Below, piece by piece: positions 45,794-53,299 of a stretch of DNA of 64,000 bases (positions are counted from its first letter, which is position 1; the number at the start of each line of letters is the position of its first letter). This stretch comes from Paramacrobiotus metropolitanus (taxonomy: Eukaryota; Tardigrada; Eutardigrada; Parachela; Macrobiotidae): contig NW_026570256.1 in assembly GCF_019649055.1 (NCBI RefSeq), positions 1 to 64,000 on the forward strand, read 5' to 3'. The notes below the pieces were generated by a model. It saw only the letters and a list, made by a program, of their open reading frames with translations, was not told the origin of the DNA and did not search any database. A program made the translations under genes and the position numbers.

Positions 45794-46859
45794 TTCAAAT
45801 CTTCTTTGTTTTCCCAAGAGTCATAAGCAGGGCCGTATCCATACCAACGTACTAAGTATTGTACTTTTCCTTTATGTTTCCTTTCCCTTAATATCCTAGA
45901 GATCCTGTGATATGGCTTTTCTGCCATTTTGACTTTAGATAACTCTTCCGGATAAAACTTACCGTCTACAGGTTCGCCTGCTAAATCTTCGACCGTGTAA
46001 AGGTAATGGCTCCTGCTTCGTGTAGTGTGGGTTATTTTAAAAATTTCTTCTGTGAAACGAGTCTCGTACCCTTTTTCAAATGTCTGTTTCTTTTTTGCCA
46101 AACGTACATGATCGCCAACAGAAAATGTTGGTTCTGGATTTTTCATACCTTTTTGTTCATCAACCATCTTCTGGAGAATTTGCTCAGCTTCTTCAGGACC
46201 GACGTCTTTAGGGGCTACTCCTGTAGCCGAGTGTTTTGTAGAATTGTAAGCGGATAAAACCTTAGGAAGGATATCAATGAATCGGTATGTGTTGTTTTCG
46301 GTCATGAACACATACAACCGGTCTTCAATTGTACGATTTAGACGTTCAACCATCGCACACTTTACATCATCGTTTTTTGTTGTAAAAAATGTAACGTTAC
46401 ATTCTTCAAAAAACTTACGCATGTCTTTACTAACAAATTCCTTACCATTATCGCTTTGAACGCGTAATGGAGGATAATCGCTCTTGTATATTTTCAAAAG
46501 CGCTTCACGAATATTAGCAGGCCGTTTTGATTTAACCGGCTCAGCCCATGCATAACGAGAAAAGCAGTCGATACACATAAGAATATACTTAAAGCCATCG
46601 TTATAACTAGCAAATTTTGAAAATCCACAAGATCAATTTGATGTTGGTCTCCCACATTAACGGAAATAATTTTTCGGCGTTTGAACTTTGACCGAAAAGG
46701 TTTGTGTTGTGTATATGCGTCTTTGGTTTCTAAGTAAGCTTTAACTTGCTTTCGTGTATATCCATGTTTTCTGGCTTCTTTGTACAAGCGGTCTATGCCA
46801 CCTAAACTCCCTTGAGAAACAGGATTCAAATACAAATCATCTAATGTGGGCTTCATCAT
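45790..46859 (-). pseudogene. RVE-family integrase with C-terminal chromodomain, one frame break
   Basis: ATG at 46,859 (ATG ATG), overlapping the upstream stop. The DDE core is present: QIDLVDF (first D, frame 1), then in frame 2 CIDCFSRYAW, RVQSDNGKEF (second D) and MVERLNRTIED (E). An SH3-like part (VGDHVRLAKKKQTFEKGYE) and a chromodomain (YHRISRILRERKHKGKVQY, WYGYGPAYDSWE) follow. The frame shifts near 46,615-46,625, one missing base beside an AAAA run. Chromodomains can bias integration toward marked chromatin. The integrase would create the 6-bp duplication seen here. Confidence 0.92.
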
Positions 46860-48271
46860 GTGTACGAGAGCCAGCCGCCTCTTTGTATACCACCTTTGTG
46901 TCTTTTAGCGGGAGGTCCTGACGGTTTATTACGTTTTCTCAACTGTATTTTGTGCTGACCTGAACTTTCAGCCTTATTTGATTGTATGTAAGTTAAAGCC
47001 TTAAGCGGCGTTGCGTCGGTAATAGCTGCTTGCTCTTCCTCACTGGCTTCTATTGCTAATCTTTCAGAACCACTAGCAATTGCAGCCCTTTTCTTAGGTT
47101 TTGGTGTGGCCTTTTGGAGCTTTTTAGAGGTTTTTGGCCTAATTGCCACCGTTTTCGACCCTTCAATAGCAAGTTGCTGATCTTTGTCTTTTTGCCGGAG
47201 CCGGTTTAAAGTTTTCGGTTTAACGGACAGCGCTTTTGACCCTTCAATAGCTGGTTGAGTATTTTCCAAAGCCGGAAAAGATCCATTGACAGGTACTTGA
47301 TATTCTAACACACCATCAGCAGGAAATTCTACTATCGGAACACTAGGCGGAGTAGGAGCGTATTCTATAGCGGCATTTAAAGTGTTATCGGATTTCGGAA
47401 TGCGTCTAACATGGACTTTTTTGACCAAAGCGGGTTTTTTCGGCTTCCGATAAACATGTTTGACTACCGGTTTGCTTGGAACAACTTGTATTTGCGGCTC
47501 ACCAGGCACTTGTACATATTGTACAATTGGTTGTGATGGTACCTCGACATACTTATATTCAACTAACGGTGAGGCTGTTGCTTGAGTACCCTGTTCTTGA
47601 AATGTCGGCACAGCCTGCACAACTTGATGGGTTACGTTTGGACCCGCTTGACTATATTGATCTTTAAGAACACCTGTAGAATGAGCTTGTATACTTTTAT
47701 CAATCATTATGGGTGACGTATTGGTAGCAGCAGCAGACTCAACCTGCACTGTTTCCAACAATGGAGTCGCGACTGGAGCGTTACCCGTATTGTTTGAACG
47801 CTGGTAATCAAAAGCAGCCTTCGCCATGAGCTGCTGTGTAATTTCATGACCAATGTCTTGAGCCTTTTTCCAAGCAGTCGGCGCGGGAACACCTTCCCGA
47901 GCATGCTTTTGTTTTAAAAACTCGGTTTCGGGAACTAAAACGTACGTCTTCATTTTGCTAGAAAAGTGGAGACCAACGTTCCTAAAACTGGAAGCAAAAC
48001 GTTGAGAAATCCGCCTTTTTTGTTGTAATATTTTACGTTTTTTTGAACGGTCTGTACTGCGGTCAGCTAGACGCTTGATTGTTGAAGAATGTTTTCGAGC
48101 CCGAGCTAAATCAACTTTGCTAAGACCGGTGGGTTGCTTAACTAGGTTTAAGCAGGCTTCTTCGATTGCGCTTATTTGTTGTTTAGTTGCCAGCTGGAAA
48201 AAGCTTCTTCTCTGACGTGGTGTCAGAAGCTTTAACGCTTCAATAAGTCGAAAAATATCTTCTGGTTTCAT
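46856..48271 (-). CDS. Large Polinton-type structural/accessory protein (471 aa)
   Basis: Start overlaps the ATPase stop in an ATGA, and its own stop overlaps the integrase start in another. The N-terminal ~95 residues (IEALKLLTPRQRRSFFQLAT, EEACLNLVKQPTGL, then Arg/Lys-rich KKRKILQQKR) match the common helical Polinton/adintovirus ORF that precedes a KMKTYVLVPE-type motif, seen here at about residue 108. The rest is Pro/Gln/Val-rich with a QPIVQYVQVPGEP segment and several AIEGSK repeats, ending in a basic tail with GGIQRGGW. Probably a virion component; function unknown. It looks like two shorter ORFs of other Polintons fused. Confidence 0.7.
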   Translation of the reverse strand: MKPEDIFRLIEALKLLTPRQRRSFFQLATKQQISAIEEACLNLVKQPTGLSKVDLARARKHSSTIKRLADRSTDRSKKRKILQQKRRISQRFASSFRNVGLHFSSKMKTYVLVPETEFLKQKHAREGVPAPTAWKKAQDIGHEITQQLMAKAAFDYQRSNNTGNAPVATPLLETVQVESAAATNTSPIMIDKSIQAHSTGVLKDQYSQAGPNVTHQVVQAVPTFQEQGTQATASPLVEYKYVEVPSQPIVQYVQVPGEPQIQVVPSKPVVKHVYRKPKKPALVKKVHVRRIPKSDNTLNAAIEYAPTPPSVPIVEFPADGVLEYQVPVNGSFPALENTQPAIEGSKALSVKPKTLNRLRQKDKDQQLAIEGSKTVAIRPKTSKKLQKATPKPKKRAAIASGSERLAIEASEEEQAAITDATPLKALTYIQSNKAESSGQHKIQLRKRNKPSGPPAKRHKGGIQRGGWLSYT

Positions 48272-48903
48272 TTTTCTACATATATTCGTCTATACTCAAA
48301 CACGTGCGACTGAAGGCGAACATTGTCTGGAGCTTCGGGTCTAAGGTTTATCAGTAAATAACCAAAAGGTTCCTTTATAGCCTTTCGGTAGGCCTCCAGC
48401 ATATGTGGCATACCTAACTGACGTGCAAGTGTTTTAACTTGCTGAACATCGCGAACTGATTTAAAAATTACCAAGTACTGAGAATTCAGAGCAATATCAC
48501 GCATGCTCCTTCCTTGTTTGTACAAATTTTGAGATATAAAAATTACAGAAACATTTTTATGATGAACGTCGCGAGTAAAAATCGTGGAACACTTTGGCGT
48601 TCCAGCAATTTCTTCCATTAAATCATCTAAAACTAGCAGGCTTGGGACGTCTTTGTCAAAAAAATTCTCATCTTCTACGATGGGACTAAGACCTTGGACA
48701 AGTTCAATATTTTTTTCGAAATCTTGGAAGGCATCTTGCCAAGTCCCATAAGCATATACTATCCTAACAGGGGGTGGAGTGAAACTCTCCGTCAGATTTC
48801 GCAAGAGATTCATTGTAAAAGTCGATTTTCCTGACATAGTTGGACCAGAAATATATATCGCGCAGGGAGTTTTAAAGCGGAAATCAAAACTCAGTTTTTC
48901 CAT
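48268..48903 (-). CDS. Genome-packaging ATPase (FtsK/HerA, A32-like)
   Basis: The first in-frame ATG is 48,903; the upstream extension begins with TTG only. 211 aa, intact. Walker A GPTMSGKST at about residues 20-28, Walker B LLVLDDLM, a SQNLYKQG sensor-like block, and an RPEAPDNVRL C-terminal piece. It would pump element DNA into capsids. First gene of the tightly overlapping block. Confidence 0.92.
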   Translation of the reverse strand: MEKLSFDFRFKTPCAIYISGPTMSGKSTFTMNLLRNLTESFTPPPVRIVYAYGTWQDAFQDFEKNIELVQGLSPIVEDENFFDKDVPSLLVLDDLMEEIAGTPKCSTIFTRDVHHKNVSVIFISQNLYKQGRSMRDIALNSQYLVIFKSVRDVQQVKTLARQLGMPHMLEAYRKAIKEPFGYLLINLRPEAPDNVRLQSHVFEYRRIYVEK

Positions 48904-49001
48904 TTTTAATTTCTCCTGATTTTTGTTGCTAACTATCGGCCACTTCACAATAAACTCGAATACAAAAACTTTCAAATGTTGCTTCTGAAACGATCAAGTT
49001 T

Positions 49002-49667
49002 TTAACTTTTCCACACCGTATTGGTATACTTTTCTAGGAGGGTTTCAATCTGTTCAATTGTGCGTTGAATCTGCAACAGTGATCTCCCTCCGAGAACTAC
49101 ACACTTTCCAGTATGGAAAACGTTTACGGTAGTTTTCAGTAACGGAAACCGCAATTTGATCGCTGGAAAAAGCTCAGGTTCGTAGAAAAATGCGACACCC
49201 GTTGGTTTTTCTTTCAAAATCTGGCTGTACAGCTTATTTAAATTTATTATTTCACTGTAAGCATACGTGCAGACTATATTTGCCACAAAGCGCTCCTTAA
49301 TAGTCACGTCAATGCAGTTTACCCTCAACATTCTTAAATACTGTTTTAATAGCCCATCTGATTCTTCTATGGACTTACCACCTATTACGATCACCTTACC
49401 ATTCTGGAAGATTTGACAGAATGTATGTGACTGGTCTGCAAGTCTGATGTTAACTGCGTTGAAATTTTTTACCTTTGTAGCATGTTTCCCAAAAACGTCT
49501 AAAACATGCTGAAGATCAACTTTCTCGTTGAATTGCACCGCCAGAATAATGTTGTGGATTTCCATGACTGAACGCATTACTTGCAACAGTGTCAGCAAGA
49601 AGGCTTTATATACTTCACTGCTGAGACTGTCGCAAATAATGGCGTTTTTCAGCCTTTTTTTTTTCAT
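49002..49667 (-). CDS. TATA-binding-protein (TBP) homologue encoded by the element
   Basis: 221 aa with two imperfect repeats as in TBP. Repeat 1: MEIHNIILAVQF, KNFNAVNIRL and IFQNGKVIVIGGKS. Repeat 2: VANIVCTYAYS, FFYEPELFPAIKLRF and VFHTGKCVVLGGRS. The EPELFP signature and the paired (I/V)F--GK-(V/C)--G-(K/R)S strands are diagnostic of the TBP saddle. The two Phe before the GK turns are retained. ATG at 49,667; an internal ATG at 49,565 begins right at the core. A short N-terminal extension is not TBP-like. It would bind TATA DNA and nucleate polymerase II initiation on element promoters. Its own TATA box lies 48 bp upstream. Confidence 0.85.
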   Translation of the reverse strand: MKKKRLKNAIICDSLSSEVYKAFLLTLLQVMRSVMEIHNIILAVQFNEKVDLQHVLDVFGKHATKVKNFNAVNIRLADQSHTFCQIFQNGKVIVIGGKSIEESDGLLKQYLRMLRVNCIDVTIKERFVANIVCTYAYSEIINLNKLYSQILKEKPTGVAFFYEPELFPAIKLRFPLLKTTVNVFHTGKCVVLGGRSLLQIQRTIEQIETLLEKYTNTVWKS

Positions 49668-49714
49668 AACAAAAGGGGCTAATAGAAAACCAACAAGAAT
49701 AACAACAGCAACAA

Positions 49715-49721
49715 TTTTATA
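49715..49721 (-). promoter_or_regulatory. TATA box of the TBP-homologue gene
   Basis: TATAAAA on the minus strand, 48 bp before the ATG at 49,667. It could also drive the downstream minus block. Confidence 0.6.
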
Positions 49722-49746
49722 GTGTTACAAAACATGAGAAGGGCAG

Positions 49747-50193
49747 TTAAACAATAAGAGATTGCGCTTTAAAGCTATCGTCCAAGATTCGAGCCACATC
49801 GATGAACCCCATGTATGGTAGCTGAACAGAGCGTCCGGGCTGAGAAAACCTGATCGTGCGCCCGTACTTTTCGTGCACCTTCAAAGTCAATTCCAGGCAA
49901 GCGGGGCCATCGAATTTCATTTTCTCCTGTTTGCCTTCAGATGCTGCGTTATCCAGCGAATCTTTCAAATGTCCACTCTTCAGGATCTTTAGCAATTCAG
50001 TGATTTCATTGTATCCGAATCGGATTCCTTTATTCCATGCTTTGCGCAAGCCCTCAGCATCCGCATTTGCTTCGAACACAAGAAATGCCCGTACTTCTTT
50101 AGCATTCCAGAACAGGCTAACCACACTATTGACTTTGTACACAGTGTAGCCATCATGATCACCAACAACATCTAAAATACGTGCGAAATCCAT
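49747..50193 (-). CDS. Unknown 148-aa element protein
   Basis: ATG at 50,193. It opens with MDFARILDVVGDHDGYTVYK and closes with MGFIDVARILDDSFKAQ, so an F-ARILD motif occurs at both ends. Between are alternating hydrophobic strands (SVVSLFWNAKEVRAFLVFE), a short Lys/Gly-rich linker and RTIRFSQPGRSVQLPYM. This looks like a small alpha/beta protein, possibly nucleic-acid binding, but I do not recognise the family. It has its own TATA box and sits between the TBP gene and the divergent ARH-BIR gene. Confidence 0.6.
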   Translation of the reverse strand: MDFARILDVVGDHDGYTVYKVNSVVSLFWNAKEVRAFLVFEANADAEGLRKAWNKGIRFGYNEITELLKILKSGHLKDSLDNAASEGKQEKMKFDGPACLELTLKVHEKYGRTIRFSQPGRSVQLPYMGFIDVARILDDSFKAQSLIV

Positions 50194-50590
50194 TTCTCTT
50201 GAGATATGGTAAAAAACTTGCTCTCAACTTTTTTTCAGAATGATTTGGAAAAGACCAGTCGCGTCGCTTTTATACTCTCCAGTTGTGTCTGAGAAAACCA
50301 ACCGCTTACCCCATTGGTCGTAAATTCCGATCAGACTCCGCCTTTTTCACGCTTACGTCATTCAAAACAAAAAAACACTTTATTACATCGATGATTGGCT
50401 GAAAAATCAAAAATAGATACGCCCTTATATACTGTAGGCTCCTACCGATTGGCCAAACCGCACGTGACGTAGCTCGGAAACTCAAAAATGTTTTAGAAAT
50501 GAGAGCGGTGATTGGTTGTAAATAAAGCAACTTTTTCTTTAGAATATTTAAACTCGAGTTGCACTGAAAAATCTATCATTCGCAAGGAAA
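50194..50590. promoter_or_regulatory. Divergent promoter region, 148-aa gene and ARH-BIR gene
   Basis: Minus-strand TATAAAAG at 50,267-50,274 serves the 148-aa gene and plus-strand TATTTAAA at 50,545-50,552 serves ARH-BIR. Two near-identical CGATTGG(C/T) segments occur (about 50,389 and 50,437). No gene between. Confidence 0.55.
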
Positions 50591-51814
50591 ATGGAGAAGG
50601 ACCAATTTCGTGGTTGCTTAGTTGGGGGTTTGCTGGGGGAATGCTTATGCGTTCCCTTGAAGGCGTATCATGGTATTGTTCACAAGGTTGCGCAGTTGTT
50701 CGTTGATACACGAGACTACCGCTCTTATCGTGAGAAGACTGTCTTAACAAACGCGCTGGGTAATGCATTGCTGGATAATGGGGGTTATGATGCAGTGTCT
50801 GCCGCTCGAGCGTGCGTTGAAGCTTATTACAGCGCACATCCCGTCATACGTTCAGCTTTCGGGAAGCTTAAGGATATAATACATCACTGGAAGTGGAACA
50901 ATTACAATACCTTAGACACATTACCGAAAAACATTGTACCGAAAACGTTCCTCAAAGGATACGGCCCAGCGGCGTGGATTTCAGCGTACCCACTATACTT
51001 TAGACATCAAACAGAGCTAATGATCCGCAACGTACGTAGCGTTGCCGAACTCACGCATCCTACGATGGAAGCTTACGGAGCGTGTGAACTTCAAGCCTAC
51101 GCTATTGCCGTAGCATTACATTACTCCTACTTCACTCCCGAACAGTTTCTGGACATGCTAATCACGCTGTGTGGCTCCGGCATTAACCTTCAGCTGTATC
51201 TTCCGAAACTAGTACATTTGAAAACGCTGCTGTCTCAAGAAACGAGTGTTGTGGTGAAAGCCCTTGGTAATCATTCCGCGGGACTAGAAGCTGTACCTAT
51301 GGCTATTTACTGCGTACTAAAAGGAACCAGCCTGGCGCCTGAAAATGCTTTTGAAGCGACCATGGCCCTCACACTACGGGTCGGTGGATGCACTGACGGA
51401 ATTGCAACCTTGGCGGGTGCTATTGCCGGAGCTTGGCACGGTCTCAAAAGTATACCGCAGACATGGTTCCAACTGTGTGATGGATACAAAAACAGTATTA
51501 CGCTCGCTGATAAACTCGCCGAACACGCCAGCAACACTCTAACCGATCGCGAAATAGATGATTTCTGCAACTACGGTACCTTAGGATCACGTTTGGAATC
51601 GTTCAAAGGATGGCCACATCTGAAACCCTCACCCATGGAACTAGCTGGAGATGGATTTTTTCATTTTGGCGCACATGATTGTGTTCAGTGTTATTACTGC
51701 AACTGTGAACTTAAAGATTTTGAGCCTCTCTCTGACCCCCGTTGGGATCATTTATGTAAGACTAGCAACTGTCCTGCCAGCAATGGTCCTGATAATTTAT
51801 ATTTTCATTTGTAA
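50591..51814 (+). CDS. ADP-ribosylhydrolase (ARH/DraG-like) fused to a C-terminal BIR domain
   Basis: 407 aa, intact. Residues about 5-330 are an ARH fold: FRGCLVGGLLGECLCVPLK, HPTMEAYGACELQAYAIAVA, EAVPMAIYCVLKGTS and GGCTDGIATLAGAIAGA. In active ARH enzymes the last block reads GGDTD-like and an early loop has a TDDT-like metal site; here the first Asp is Cys and the early site reads YREKT, so magnesium ligands are largely lost. Residues about 335-405 are a BIR: RLESFKGWP, LAGDGFFHFGAHDCVQCYYC and WDHLCKTSNCP, with the C-C-H-C zinc ligands kept. It may bind ADP-ribose rather than cleave it, or be an inactive decoy. Last gene before the right terminal repeat. Confidence 0.88.
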   Translation: MEKDQFRGCLVGGLLGECLCVPLKAYHGIVHKVAQLFVDTRDYRSYREKTVLTNALGNALLDNGGYDAVSAARACVEAYYSAHPVIRSAFGKLKDIIHHWKWNNYNTLDTLPKNIVPKTFLKGYGPAAWISAYPLYFRHQTELMIRNVRSVAELTHPTMEAYGACELQAYAIAVALHYSYFTPEQFLDMLITLCGSGINLQLYLPKLVHLKTLLSQETSVVVKALGNHSAGLEAVPMAIYCVLKGTSLAPENAFEATMALTLRVGGCTDGIATLAGAIAGAWHGLKSIPQTWFQLCDGYKNSITLADKLAEHASNTLTDREIDDFCNYGTLGSRLESFKGWPHLKPSPMELAGDGFFHFGAHDCVQCYYCNCELKDFEPLSDPRWDHLCKTSNCPASNGPDNLYFHL

Positions 51815-51844
51815 ATACCATAAAATAAAATGTCATGAATAAAT

Positions 51845-51987
51845 AAAAGAGGGTGGGGAAAAATAAACCAAAGAAAGGGGAACAACCGGTTCAAACCGGC
51901 TCCAAACCGGTTCGACTGAAAACCGGACCGAAACCGAGCCGAACCGGACCGAAACCGAGTTGACCGTAAACTAGCGCTATATCTTCT
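51845..51987. repeat. Right terminal inverted repeat, 143 bp
   Basis: Exact inverted copy of 25,149-25,291. Its inner edge, AAAAGAGGGTGGGGAAAAA with AATAAA, lies 30 bp past the ARH-BIR stop codon and probably ends that transcript. Confidence 0.97.
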
Positions 51988-51993
51988 GCTATG
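51988..51993. repeat. Target-site duplication, right copy (GCTATG)
   Basis: Exact repeat of 25,143-25,148 directly outside the right terminal repeat. Confidence 0.95.
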
Positions 51994-51999
51994 TAAGGA

Positions 52000-52880
52000 T
52001 AAGCTGCATGCCGGGTTGAAAGGCCGTGGTAAAAGTTTTCGCGTAGCGTTCTGCTGCCACCTCCTGGGAAAGTCTTCCCCTTCCACCTACGCGTCGATAG
52101 CGGTACCCGGTGCATTCTTGTTATAGCGCTAAGAAACCAGAAGCACGACCTCCATGGCGAGACGATTTGACCACATACCAGAGGAAAAGCGCTTTACATA
52201 CCGTGTTATTCACATTTAAAGCCTCCTCCAAAATTGAAGCCTCCTCTACCATATAAGCCTCCCACCATTATAGTTCGAAAATTTAGTAGCCTCCTCCGTA
52301 TTAGAAGCCTCTCTCCATAAACACTATAATTATAACAATGAAGCTAGTATAGAACCTCTGCTGTATAAGCCTCCTCTAGGGAGCTTCGAAAATTTAAAAG
52401 CCGAGGGCTTCTAATTCGAAAAACACGGTAATATAAGTAGTTTATGAGAGTCAAAACGAAATTTATGAGCATCAAACAGCATCCGTTAAAACTTTCAGAA
52501 TTGTAGAACGAGATACACAAGATATACACAAACAACTAGTATGCAACAAAATTCGGTATAACCGACACTTCAGGTAGGCTATTTAATGTCCACAACGATG
52601 TCCTACGGCAGTGAATTTCTTAGGATTTTCGTTTCGATCCACCGAGCGCCGTTAACAGCCGGTCATCCGCTTGCGCGCGCTTTTCCTCTTCGGGGCCGCA
52701 TGTATTGTACAGCCTGAATATTGTGGTTCAAAATGTGCTGCCACAGACATGATAGCCAAATCTGATGAAGACACCGAGGACATTCTTCCTTGATAACAGC
52801 AACTCCGCATGTAAACTCGGTCGTGATACTTTCGCTATCTTTCCAAGCGCTAACGTTACGTGACGTGAGTTGCACAGTGT
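52000..52880. other. Right host flank with a MITE; no gene
   Basis: Apart from the MITE at 52,199-52,430 I see no gene, repeat array or RNA gene. Confidence 0.5.
52199..52430. mobile_element. Small MITE with TACCGTGTT termini
   Basis: Starts TACCGTGTTATTC and ends GAAAAACACGGTA, a terminal inverted repeat of 9 bp extended imperfectly. The interior has repeated AAGCCTCCTC-type decamers in one orientation and their complements near the right end, and two TTCGAAAATTTA motifs. No coding capacity; TA-containing ends suggest a Tc1/mariner-like family. Confidence 0.6.
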
Positions 52881-52888
52881 TCGAGTTC

Positions 52889-53265
52889 ATCACGAGTGGA
52901 CGTGCTAAAGAAGGCAAAGTCAAGCGAAAGGCCAAGTCCCATTCCAGCCGCACTGAACTGCAGCAGTTTCCCGTTGGTCGTATCCATCGTATGTTGTGCA
53001 AGGGCAAATGCGACGAACGCATCGATGCTGATGCTCCCGTTTACCTGTCCGCTGTCCTGGAGCATCTGGCTGCCGAAGTCCTCGATTGGCGGACAATGCC
53101 GCACGTGACAACTGGAAGACTCGCATCATTCCGCGTCCTCTCCGACTTGACATCCGCAGGAACGAAGAGTTGAACAATTTGCTGGCCAGGGAGGTCCTTG
53201 CCCAATGACGCTCCAACGGTTTTGCCGAAGAAGGCTGCTGGTGGCCCACAGGAGACGCAGGCAAA
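52889..53265 (+). pseudogene. Histone H2A pseudogene
   Basis: Starting at [14 protein letters not shown] (52,895) the frame tracks H2[33 protein letters not shown]. The initiator ATG is lost (ATCACG context). Near 53,090 one extra base shifts the frame; the next frame reads [14 protein letters not shown] and NEELNNLL. A stop then precedes VLPKKAAGG in a further frame at about 53,215. The matching order and multiple lesions establish a dead H2A copy. No other histone gene is adjacent. Confidence 0.88.
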
Positions 53266-53299
53266 ACAGCTGGAGGCAAGGCCAAGGAGCCAGTCGCCG

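Larger units (their letters stand above)
25149..51987. mobile_element. Complete Polinton/Maverick (adintovirus-like) element, 26,839 bp
   Basis: Identical 143-bp terminal inverted repeats beginning AGAAGATATAGCGC and a perfect 6-bp target duplication bound the element. It contains the diagnostic set: protein-primed PolB, RVE-type integrase with chromodomain, FtsK/HerA-like packaging ATPase, adenain-like protease, double-jelly-roll major capsid and penton. Accessory genes are an IAP, three spliced module proteins, a TBP homologue, an unknown 148-aa protein and an ADP-ribosylhydrolase-BIR fusion. Layout from the left: IAP(-), A(+), tandem array, B(-), C(+), PolB(+), nine-gene minus block, unknown(-), ARH-BIR(+). 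Identical termini imply recent insertion. Several core genes are frame-broken by one base. Confidence 0.97.
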
